NCBI GenBank assembly: GCA_002472405.1
Contig: DKRV01000030.1
Span: 1 to 32,774, forward strand
Source: Clostridiales bacterium UBA7273
Lineage (GTDB): Bacteria > Bacillota > Clostridia > Oscillospirales > Oscillospiraceae
Reading direction: 5' to 3'
DNA length: 32,774 nucleotides
The position numbers and the translations under genes are program-made. Positions 21,876-28,196 of the stretch are shown here, piece after piece. Numbering within the stretch: position 1 is the first letter of the stretch; each line of letters opens with the position of its first letter. The notes beneath the pieces were generated by a model. That model was not told the origin of the DNA, searched no databases, and saw only the letters and a program-made list of their open reading frames with translations.

Positions 21876-21896
21876 GCATTATGGAGGTGTTTTACA

Positions 21897-22493
21897 ATCG
21901 CAAGCGTGAATCATGAGATCAATGAAGATATCCTCGACAAGGAAATACGCGTTATCGGTGACGACGGCGAGCAGCTTGGAATAATGTCCGCGGAAGCCGC
22001 CATGAAAATTGCGGAGGAAAAGGAGCTTGACCTGGTCAAGATATCCCCGATGGCAAAGCCCCCCGTCTGCAAGATCATGGACTACGGCAAATACCGTTTT
22101 GAGCAGTCCAAGCGTGAAAAGGAAGCCAAGAAGAATCAGCGCGTCATGGAGGTCAAGGAGATCCGCATGTCTCCCGGCATCGGCGAGAACGACCTGAACA
22201 CAAAGCTCAAGAGCGCGCTCAAGTTCCTTGCCGACGGCGACAGAGTCAAGGTCTCGATCCGCTTCCGCGGCAGAGAAATGGCACACACTCATTTGGGTGA
22301 GGTCATCCTGCGCGACTTCGCAGCAAAGTGCGAAGAGGTTGCAAACCTTGATAAGGCACCTAAGCTTGAAGGGCGCAATATGTCCATGTTCCTGTCCCCG
22401 AAGTCTGCCGCGGCAGTCAAGAAGGCGCAGAAAGAGGCCGCCAAGAAGCAGGCAGAGGCAGAAGCTGCCGCCAAGGCGGAAGAAAACAACTGA
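21897..22493 (+). CDS. infC: Translation initiation factor IF-3, apparent AUC start
   Basis: A 198-residue factor that binds the 30S subunit and proofreads the start codon. The N-domain has NEDILDKEIRVIGDDGEQLGIMS and DLVKISPMAKPPVCKIMDYGKYRFEQ; the C-domain has KEIRMSPGIGENDLNTKLKSALKFLADGDRVKVSIRFRGREMAH. An Ala/Lys/Glu-rich tail (about 170-198) is extra. GGAGGT (21883-21888) is eight bases before ATC 21897 but 17 before the first ordinary start, GTG 21906. IF-3 of many bacteria starts with AUU-class codons that IF-3 itself rejects, giving feedback control. AUC here fits that rule; GTG is the alternative. Confidence 0.93.
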   Translation: MASVNHEINEDILDKEIRVIGDDGEQLGIMSAEAAMKIAEEKELDLVKISPMAKPPVCKIMDYGKYRFEQSKREKEAKKNQRVMEVKEIRMSPGIGENDLNTKLKSALKFLADGDRVKVSIRFRGREMAHTHLGEVILRDFAAKCEEVANLDKAPKLEGRNMSMFLSPKSAAAVKKAQKEAAKKQAEAEAAAKAEENN

Positions 22494-22549
22494 ATGTTAT
22501 TACAGACTCAGGTTCTGATAATAGCTGCATACGGAAGGAGAAAATAACT

Positions 22550-22747
22550 ATGCCTAAACTTAAGACCCATAGCGGTGCTAAGAAGAGATTCAATCTCACC
22601 AAGAGCGGTAAAGTAAAGCGCGCTCATGCGTTCAAGAGCCATATCCTCACCAAGAAGGACACCAAGCGCTGCCGTCGTCTGCGTTCCGGCGCAATTGCCG
22701 ACGTGACCAACGAGGCAACCATCAAAAAGATGATCCCTTACAAATAA
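22550..22747 (+). CDS. rpmI: 50S ribosomal protein L35
   Basis: A 65-residue, very basic ribosomal protein of standard length, starting MPKLKTHSGAKKRF and containing KRAHAFKSHILTKK. GGAG lies upstream of the ATG. It is the middle gene of the conserved infC-rpmI-rplT operon. Confidence 0.98.
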   Translation: MPKLKTHSGAKKRFNLTKSGKVKRAHAFKSHILTKKDTKRCRRLRSGAIADVTNEATIKKMIPYK

Positions 22748-22783
22748 TTAAGGGCTGACTGTTACTGATAGGAGGAATTACAA

Positions 22784-23137
22784 ATGGCAAGAGTTAAGGG
22801 CGCAATGATGACCCGTAAACATAGAAACAAGATCCTTGGTCTGGCAAAGGGCTACTGGGGCAACAAGTCCCGTCATTACAAGATGGCCCAGGAGCAGATG
22901 ATGAAGTCCGGCCGCTACGCATATGTCGGCCGCAAGCAGAAAAAGCGCGACTTCCGTCAGCTCTGGATCACCCGTATCAGCGCAGCATGCAAGGCAAACG
23001 GCATGAACTACTCCACCTTCATGCACGGCCTGAAGCTCGCCGGCATCGACATGAACCGTAAGATGCTCTCCGAGACCGCTATCCACGATCCTGCCGCATT
23101 CACCGCACTGTGCGAGAAGGCAAAGGCAGCAAAGTAA
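22784..23137 (+). CDS. rplT: 50S ribosomal protein L20
   Basis: A 117-residue protein of standard length that binds 23S rRNA early in assembly. It starts MARVKGAMMTRKHRNKILGLAKGYWG and contains FRQLWITRISAACKANGMNYSTFMHGL. AGGAGG precedes the start. It is the likely repressor acting on the leader upstream of infC. Confidence 0.98.
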   Translation: MARVKGAMMTRKHRNKILGLAKGYWGNKSRHYKMAQEQMMKSGRYAYVGRKQKKRDFRQLWITRISAACKANGMNYSTFMHGLKLAGIDMNRKMLSETAIHDPAAFTALCEKAKAAK

Positions 23138-23157
23138 TTTAACATTACAGACAGCTA

Positions 23158-23189
23158 ACAGCCGCAGCAGTTTATTCTGCTGCGGCTGT
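23158..23189 (+). terminator. Long hairpin after rplT
   Basis: A perfect 13-bp stem (ACAGCCGCAGCAG / CTGCTGCGGCTGT) with a TTTATT loop is followed only by a weak T stretch. It may act with the second structure at 23210. Confidence 0.7.
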
Positions 23190-23209
23190 GCGCTTATTTA
23201 AGCAAAAGT

Positions 23210-23240
23210 AAAGGCGTGACCGATAAAGTCACGCCTTTTT
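23210..23240. terminator. Bidirectional terminator between rplT and the S24 repressor gene
   Basis: AAAGGCGTGAC / GTCACGCCTTT with T5 on the right and a partly A-rich left flank separates convergent genes. Confidence 0.88.
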
Positions 23241-23255
23241 GCCGCTTTGATATCC

Positions 23256-23954
23256 TCACGCCGCGAGGACCTTGCCGAGCACGCGCAGCGGCAGGGCCGG
23301 GGAGATGCGTATATCCGGGTATGCCGGATTCAGCGAATGCAGCGCAAGATACCCGTCGCCGGCGACGAGCTGCTTTAGATACGCGCAGCCGTCGTAGAGG
23401 AAAATGCCGATCTCGCCGGTCATGAGACTGTGCTGCTGGCTGACCCAAACGGTCTGCCCGTCGTGAAAGCGCGGCTCCATACTGTCGCCGGCTACGCGCA
23501 CGCCGAAGTTGGCTCCGTCCGGAACCTCGGGGCCGACCTCTGTCATATCATAATCCTCGCTGTCGAGAAACTGCCCGGTGCCTGCCGAGACGGCCAGCGA
23601 ATACAGCGGCAGCATGCGCGTTTTGACAGGCTCCGGCTGCAAACCGTATCGTCCGCTGTCGCGCAGAAGCTCAATATAGTCAAGCGCCTTTTTCCTGCCG
23701 ACGGTGTTCAGCCCGGCGAGCAGTCCGTCGCGGCTTCCGCCGTCGAACGTGCCGGAGATATCGTCTATCTCAAGCGCGCGGCACAGCGCGAGAAACTGCC
23801 TGGCATTAGGCAGCGTGCTCCCGGTCTCCCACTTTGATATTGCCTGATTTGTTACCTCTATGCCGTCGATAGCAAGAGCCGAGGCAAGCTCGGTCTGCGA
23901 AAATCCAAGCTCACGGCGCTTTGAATTTAAAATTTCGCCAATACTGTTGCTCAT
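23256..23954 (-). CDS. XRE-family repressor with S24 (LexA/CI-like) autoprotease domain
   Basis: A 232-residue regulator. A helix-turn-helix of the XRE type spans about residues 5-65 (LGFSQTELASAL, VTNQAISKWETGSTLPN). The S24 domain spans about 115-230. It has a probable Ala124-Gly125 cleavage site in SAGTG, nucleophile Ser158 in GDSMEP and general base Lys194 in YLKQL. This is the structure of repressors that cut themselves when RecA filaments form after DNA damage. It faces away from the Y-family polymerase gene across 148 bases, so it probably represses that gene and itself. AGGAG precedes ATG 23954. No phage genes lie nearby, so it is not a prophage remnant by context. Confidence 0.88.
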   Translation of the reverse strand: MSNSIGEILNSKRRELGFSQTELASALAIDGIEVTNQAISKWETGSTLPNARQFLALCRALEIDDISGTFDGGSRDGLLAGLNTVGRKKALDYIELLRDSGRYGLQPEPVKTRMLPLYSLAVSAGTGQFLDSEDYDMTEVGPEVPDGANFGVRVAGDSMEPRFHDGQTVWVSQQHSLMTGEIGIFLYDGCAYLKQLVAGDGYLALHSLNPAYPDIRISPALPLRVLGKVLAA

Positions 23955-23982
23955 TTCGTGTCTCCTTTTGCGCTTTGACTAC

Positions 23983-24011
23983 AGTATATAGTATATCTCC
24001 GCAAAAGGCAA
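23983..24011 (-). promoter_or_regulatory. Promoter of the S24 repressor gene
   Basis: On the minus strand TTGCCT (24011-24006), a 17-base spacer and TATACT (23988-23983). A second TATACT directly upstream makes a tandem repeat (TATACTATATACT) that might be part of an operator. Confidence 0.65.
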
Positions 24012-24042
24012 GCAAAATATCCGATAAAGATAAAAATTCCTG

Positions 24043-24071
24043 TTTACATATCCAAAAGCGCGATATATAAT
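24043..24071 (+). promoter_or_regulatory. Promoter of the Y-family polymerase gene
   Basis: TTTACA (24043-24048), a 17-base spacer and a perfect TATAAT (24066-24071), 31 bases before the start. The -35 box lies within a one-mismatch copy of the dispersed 10-mer (GTTTACATAT at 24042-24051). Confidence 0.85.
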
Positions 24072-24102
24072 AGCCTCACTATCTTAAACGGAGATGCTGC
24101 AT

Positions 24103-25320
24103 ATGGACAGAGTGATACTTCATTCGGATATAAATTCGTGCTACGCGAGCGTCGAGCGGCTGTATAAGCCCGAGCTTGAGGGAAAGCCCTTTGCGGTTTG
24201 CGGCTCGCAGGAGATGCGCCACGGCATAGTGCTCGCCAAGGATGAGACGGCAAAACACGCCGGGGTAAAGACCGGCATGGCTATATGGCAGGCGCGGCAG
24301 CTGTGCCCCGAGCTTGAAGTTGTTGAGCCGCACTTTGAGCGATACGCGAAATATTCCGCGATGGTGCGCGAGATATATGCCGAGTATACCGATCTGTGCG
24401 AGCCGTTCGGCATAGACGAGAGCTGGCTTGATATAACAAACTGCCTTGCCTGTCCCGACCCCGTGAAAACGGCCGACGAGATACGTCGGCGTGTGCGCGA
24501 GGAAACCGGGCTTACGGTTAGCGTGGGCGTTTCGTGGAACAAGGTGCTCGCGAAGCTCGGTTCGGACTATAAAAAACCTGACGCGGTGACGGTCATAGAC
24601 AGGGAGCACTTTAAAAGCATGGTCTGGGGGCTTCCGGCATCGGATATGCTCATGGTCGGGCGCAGCACCCGGCGCGAGCTTGCGCGCATGGGTATACAGA
24701 CCATCGGTGAGATAGCATGCACCGATCCCGAGCTTTTGCGCGCTCGCTTCGGCAAGGGCGGCATATCGCTCTGGCGGTATGCAAACGGTATGGACGATTC
24801 GCGCGTGCGCAGGGTAGGGGAGGAGGAGCCGCCGCAGTCGATCGGCAACAGCGTTACCCTCGCGCGCAACATCGAAAACGAGCGTCAGGCGCGCCAAACC
24901 ATGCTGCTGCTCGCCGAAAGCGTGGCTTCGCGCCTGCGCAGGCAAAACCTGCGCTGCCGCACAGTCGAGGTCGCGCTGCGCTCAGAACAGCTTCAGTGGA
25001 AAACGCACCGGATGCGCCTGCGATATGCAACGGATATTACAGCCGAGCTTGCCGAGCACGGCATGGAGCTTCTGCGCCAAAGCCACAGCTTCTCGTCGCC
25101 GCTGCACAGTATGGGCCTGCGCGGCCTTGAGCTTGTGCATGCCGACGAGGATGAGCAAATGGACATGCTTGTGGATTATGTAAACCTTAATAAGCAACGC
25201 AGCATCGACGCGGCTATGGATAAGATACGCAGCAAATACGGCTCCGGCAGCATCCGGCGCGCGTGCCTCCTCGGTGAGCCGACGGCAGAAAATATTGCCT
25301 TTTGCTCACTGCCGGATTGA
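24103..25320 (+). CDS. dinB: Y-family (translesion) DNA polymerase, DinB/UmuC-like
   Basis: A 405-residue error-prone polymerase. Catalytic acids are Asp9 in SDINSCYASVE (with Tyr14 near the steric gate) and Asp105-Glu106 in GIDESWLD. LSVGVSWNKVLAKLGSDYKKPD-like and RELARMGIQTIGEIA (helix-hairpin-helix) stretches and a little-finger domain follow. The C terminus lacks an obvious beta-clamp QLxLF motif. GGAG at 24090-24093 is nine bases before ATG 24103 but touches ATG 24094, so 24103 is preferred. Divergent pairing with an S24 repressor suggests DNA-damage induction. Confidence 0.92.
   Translation: MDRVILHSDINSCYASVERLYKPELEGKPFAVCGSQEMRHGIVLAKDETAKHAGVKTGMAIWQARQLCPELEVVEPHFERYAKYSAMVREIYAEYTDLCEPFGIDESWLDITNCLACPDPVKTADEIRRRVREETGLTVSVGVSWNKVLAKLGSDYKKPDAVTVIDREHFKSMVWGLPASDMLMVGRSTRRELARMGIQTIGEIACTDPELLRARFGKGGISLWRYANGMDDSRVRRVGEEEPPQSIGNSVTLARNIENERQARQTMLLLAESVASRLRRQNLRCRTVEVALRSEQLQWKTHRMRLRYATDITAELAEHGMELLRQSHSFSSPLHSMGLRGLELVHADEDEQMDMLVDYVNLNKQRSIDAAMDKIRSKYGSGSIRRACLLGEPTAENIAFCSLPD
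25176..25185 (+). repeat. Dispersed 10-mer TTATGTAAAC, copy 9
   Basis: Exact copy inside dinB, read TAT-GTA-AAC (Tyr-Val-Asn); the extended form GATTATGTAAACCTT is identical to that of copy 4. Confidence 0.8.
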
Positions 25321-25328
25321 AAAAACAG

Positions 25329-25364
25329 CAGCACCGCTTTAGACTGGCCTAAAGCGGTGCTGTT
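25329..25364. terminator. Bidirectional hairpin between dinB and the glycosyltransferase gene
   Basis: A perfect 14-bp stem (CAGCACCGCTTTAG / CTAAAGCGGTGCTG) with A5 on its left and TT on its right. The A-run makes it a good terminator for the minus-strand glycosyltransferase and a fair one for dinB. Confidence 0.82.
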
Positions 25365-25372
25365 GGTTGAGC

Positions 25373-26299
25373 TTATTTATCGTTTTCGCTGCGGAATACC
25401 GACGAAATAATATATCTCGGACGCCCTTGACATTCGGTGTAGATCTTTGCGATATACAGTCCTATAATTCCAAGACTCATCATTATTATACTGAATCCGA
25501 ACAACAAAATTATAATAACCGTTGTAAAACCGCTCAGGGCATAACCTGCGAATTTTTGATAGAGAGCGATCACGCCCAAAACTATGGAAACGATGAACAT
25601 GACGTAGCCGAGGATGGTCACTATCTGCAAGGGAAAACCGGAAAACGATGTGATGTTTGTTATGGCGTATTTGAAAAGAGCCTTTGTGCTCCATTTTGAC
25701 TGACCGGCAACACGCTCCCGAACCGAGTATGAAACGGTAGTCTTTTTAAAGCCGACCCAGAATGAGAGCGCACGGAAAAATACATTGCGCTCTTTCATTT
25801 GGTTGAGGGTGTCAACTACCTTGCGATCGAGAAGCTTGAAGTCGGATGAATCGGCCATGTCAAAACCGGTCATTTTGCTGATGATACCGTAAAATGTGTT
25901 AGCCATGAAGCGATGCGCGGCGCTTTCCCTGCCACGATCGTCCTTGACGCCCTCAACTACTTCATAGCCATCCTGCCAAAGTCTGTACATTTCGACTATC
26001 TTCTCCGGCGGGTGCTGAAGATCGCAGTCAATAATAACGCAGCAATCTCCGGAGGCTTTCTCAAGACCTGCGAACATTGCGGCCTCCTTGCCGAAATTTC
26101 GGCTGAAATTCACTCCGACAACATTCTTGTTCTTTTCTGCTGCATGGCATATCTGCGCCCATGTGCTGTCCTTCGAGCCGTCGTTTACAAATAGCAGCTC
26201 ATACGGGATATTCTCCTGCTGCATAAGCTGAGAGATCGTCTGTTCGGCTAAGGGAACCATTTGCTCTTCGTTGTATGCCGGAACAATAATTGACAGCAT
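25373..26299 (-). CDS. GtrB-like family 2 glycosyltransferase (polyprenyl-phosphate sugar transferase)
   Basis: A 308-residue membrane enzyme that would transfer a sugar, typically glucose, from a nucleotide sugar to polyprenyl phosphate at the inner membrane face. The GT-A domain has IIVPAYNEEQ, FVNDGSKDST, NFGKEAAMFAGLEKASGD and the metal-binding DCDLQHPPE. RERVAGQSKWSTKALFKYAI is typical of GtrB/DPM1-like proteins. Two C-terminal membrane helices follow at about 225-250 and 260-290. GGAGG precedes the ATG. It lies 19 bases after the GtrII-like gene, and together they form the donor-making and transferring halves of a surface-polymer glucosylation system. Confidence 0.9.
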   Translation of the reverse strand: MLSIIVPAYNEEQMVPLAEQTISQLMQQENIPYELLFVNDGSKDSTWAQICHAAEKNKNVVGVNFSRNFGKEAAMFAGLEKASGDCCVIIDCDLQHPPEKIVEMYRLWQDGYEVVEGVKDDRGRESAAHRFMANTFYGIISKMTGFDMADSSDFKLLDRKVVDTLNQMKERNVFFRALSFWVGFKKTTVSYSVRERVAGQSKWSTKALFKYAITNITSFSGFPLQIVTILGYVMFIVSIVLGVIALYQKFAGYALSGFTTVIIILLFGFSIIMMSLGIIGLYIAKIYTECQGRPRYIISSVFRSENDK

Positions 26300-26318
26300 A
26301 TTTTACCTCCGTACGGTA

Positions 26319-27896
26319 TCAGTCGGAAAATTTAACGACAATGACACCGTTTATCGTTTTTATAGAACCGGCGTTTGGATAACACGGCATTTCCTCAAAT
26401 TCATCGGTCTGCTTTATCTGCTCTGCGGTGTCTGCGTCAACATAGTCATACCGCGAAGCAAGAACATTGTACAAAAGATGCTTTCGCGAGTATATGTTTG
26501 CGATGGAATTCCCGGTGAACACACCGGTCATGCCGGTGGCGGCAGGAACATTGCTGTCCATATTTATCTCGCCGATGAGCGCTACGGGCGTTGAGGATGA
26601 AAAATCGTCCTGTAATTCGATCTTTGCAGTGAGCTTTGTCATAAAAGCATAAACATTCTTATAGGTCATATCCATGTAGAAATATGCACGATTATCGATC
26701 AGCACAAATTCGTAGGCACAGGCAAGCTGAGTCAAAAGCAGAGCCAATGTCAGCGCGAGCGATACAAAGCCGGAACGGGATTTCAGGATTCCGCTGAAGC
26801 TTATCCTCTCCGAAATAACAGCCGGGAAAATAAGCGGCAGCAGCATAGGATAAACCATAACAAGGTGAACCGTGAATTCACCGGCCATAACATAAACAAG
26901 ATTGCAGGCAAGTGGGATAAGTGCGACTAATATGATCATTTCAATAATAGCGGAAAAGTTTTTATAAAGCCTGTACTGGAGAATAATGGCAAGCGCCGCA
27001 GCGGCTGAAAAGATGAAAGCTGCCGCTGCGATATACTTGAAGAAGCTGTGGAATACGGCAGAGCGATAGAAATAAAAGAAATTTTTGTAGGCTGCGGATA
27101 TGCGATCTATAAGCTGATTGAATGTGACTATGCCCATCGAGCTGATGCCCTGATAATCAATAAGCTCAACGTTGTTGATCTTCAGGCATATCCGAAGAAT
27201 AACGAAGTACAGAATCATGCCGAAGGCAAGGCCAGCTATGTATTTCAACCCGACTGTAATAAATTCCTTAAAGCTCGAAAAACGCGAATCTATTACATCA
27301 ATAAACATTGAAAAAACAAGCAGCGCAGCGGTAAGTGGGAAATATGACTGATATATACCCATCGACAGGGCGACAGTCACTCCACCGAGGGCAATGGCCG
27401 GCCACTTCTTCCGCTGGATGAGGTGCGCAGATACAACCGACAGCAGCATTGCGAGAAAGTATGAGCCCGAGCAGAACATATAAGCATAGGTTGAAGCGAC
27501 GGTGGGGAAAGAGACAATGCAGGCAGATGTGAGCAAAGCCGGTAAAAAGCGGCTCACGCGCAGTATGTGCATTATCAGAACGGCGGCAGCGGCAAAGTAC
27601 AACGCGCCGAGCAGTGCGTTCAGCCACGGACTGCTGGTAAATCCGCTGATGCCCTGCGTAAAATACAAAAGCCACCGGCCCGACGAAAGAAGATCAGTGC
27701 CGTGGTAAAGATAGGCTATGTCGTCATGGTTTATGAATTTGTTCGTAAACATATACATATGGACCATGAAGGTCAGCACAAAGGTGCTTGAAAAAACAAA
27801 TATGTCAAGCTTTTTTATGCATCGCCTGAACAAGCCGGCGATGCAATCAACAGTATTTCTGGTTAAACAGCTCTGTTCCGTTTTTCTCTCGTCCAA
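26319..27896 (-). CDS. GtrII-like membrane glucosyltransferase
   Basis: A 525-residue polytopic membrane protein with roughly ten hydrophobic segments. It has the GT-C-like NHDDIAYLY in the first outer loop (acidic pair near residue 57) and a following SSGRWLLY stretch, as in the GtrII glucosyltransferase family. A soluble C-terminal domain of about 110 residues follows. It would take the lipid-linked sugar made by the neighbouring GtrB-like enzyme and add it to a wall polymer outside the membrane. The start is TTG 27896 (MDERKTEQ), supported by AGAGAGGTG about eight bases upstream; no in-frame ATG is nearby. The gene is clearly AT-richer than its neighbours. Confidence 0.8.
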   Translation of the reverse strand: MDERKTEQSCLTRNTVDCIAGLFRRCIKKLDIFVFSSTFVLTFMVHMYMFTNKFINHDDIAYLYHGTDLLSSGRWLLYFTQGISGFTSSPWLNALLGALYFAAAAVLIMHILRVSRFLPALLTSACIVSFPTVASTYAYMFCSGSYFLAMLLSVVSAHLIQRKKWPAIALGGVTVALSMGIYQSYFPLTAALLVFSMFIDVIDSRFSSFKEFITVGLKYIAGLAFGMILYFVILRICLKINNVELIDYQGISSMGIVTFNQLIDRISAAYKNFFYFYRSAVFHSFFKYIAAAAFIFSAAAALAIILQYRLYKNFSAIIEMIILVALIPLACNLVYVMAGEFTVHLVMVYPMLLPLIFPAVISERISFSGILKSRSGFVSLALTLALLLTQLACAYEFVLIDNRAYFYMDMTYKNVYAFMTKLTAKIELQDDFSSSTPVALIGEINMDSNVPAATGMTGVFTGNSIANIYSRKHLLYNVLASRYDYVDADTAEQIKQTDEFEEMPCYPNAGSIKTINGVIVVKFSD

Positions 27897-27951
27897 AAGC
27901 TAAACACCTCTCTTTAAGATGTTACAAAAAATCAATGACACAATATTACTA

Positions 27952-27979
27952 ATTATAACCTGCGCAGAAGCCGTGTCAA
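27952..27979 (-). promoter_or_regulatory. Promoter of the GtrII-GtrB operon
   Basis: On the minus strand a perfect TTGACA (27979-27974), a 16-base spacer and a perfect TATAAT (27957-27952). Confidence 0.87.
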
Positions 27980-28001
27980 GTATTTTCACGATTGAAAATA
28001 C
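27980..28001. promoter_or_regulatory. Palindrome abutting the -35 box of the glucosylation operon
   Basis: GTATTTTCA and TGAAAATAC (9-bp perfect arms) flank CGAT. The site begins at the base next to the -35 hexamer, about 35 to 57 bases upstream of the predicted start, where a regulator would contact polymerase. The binding protein is unknown. Confidence 0.6.
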
Positions 28002-28059
28002 CTGTATCTGAAACCGGAATTATGTCATTTCAGGCCTGTCGCACGACGTAAAATTAAAA

Positions 28060-28069
28060 TTATGTAAAC
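28060..28069 (+). repeat. Dispersed 10-mer TTATGTAAAC, copy 10
   Basis: Exact intergenic copy; the extended form is AATTATGTAAACCTGC. Confidence 0.8.
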
Positions 28070-28140
28070 CTGCATATCATTTTCGATCGAGTATTTATGC
28101 AGAAGGTGCGAGACCTTAAAATTTTTTGCTTTATACCTCA

Positions 28141-28169
28141 TTGAAAGCTAAGCGGCAAAATGTTATTAT
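28141..28169 (+). promoter_or_regulatory. Promoter of the alanyl-tRNA editing gene
   Basis: TTGAAA (28141-28146), a 17-base spacer and TATTAT (28164-28169) preceded by TGT (extended -10). It lies 27 bases before the start. Confidence 0.8.
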
Positions 28170-28196
28170 AAGCAAAAAATATCGGAGTGTATTAAT

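Larger units (their letters stand above)
27897..28196. other. 300-base divergent intergenic region
   Basis: The region holds the glucosylation operon promoter with an adjacent palindrome, one copy of the dispersed 10-mer, a weak AAGGT/ACCTT hairpin (28103-28117) before an A/T run, and the promoter of the alanyl-tRNA editing gene. I see no gene in it. It is AT-rich. Confidence 0.75.

Noticed and set aside
23256..23954. XRE-S24 protein as a prophage repressor
   Set aside because: No integrase, structural or lysis genes are nearby, and its divergent partner is a DNA polymerase.
28103..28127. AAGGT/ACCTT hairpin followed by an A/T run as a terminator
   Set aside because: A 5-bp stem is too weak, and no plus-strand gene lies upstream that would need it.
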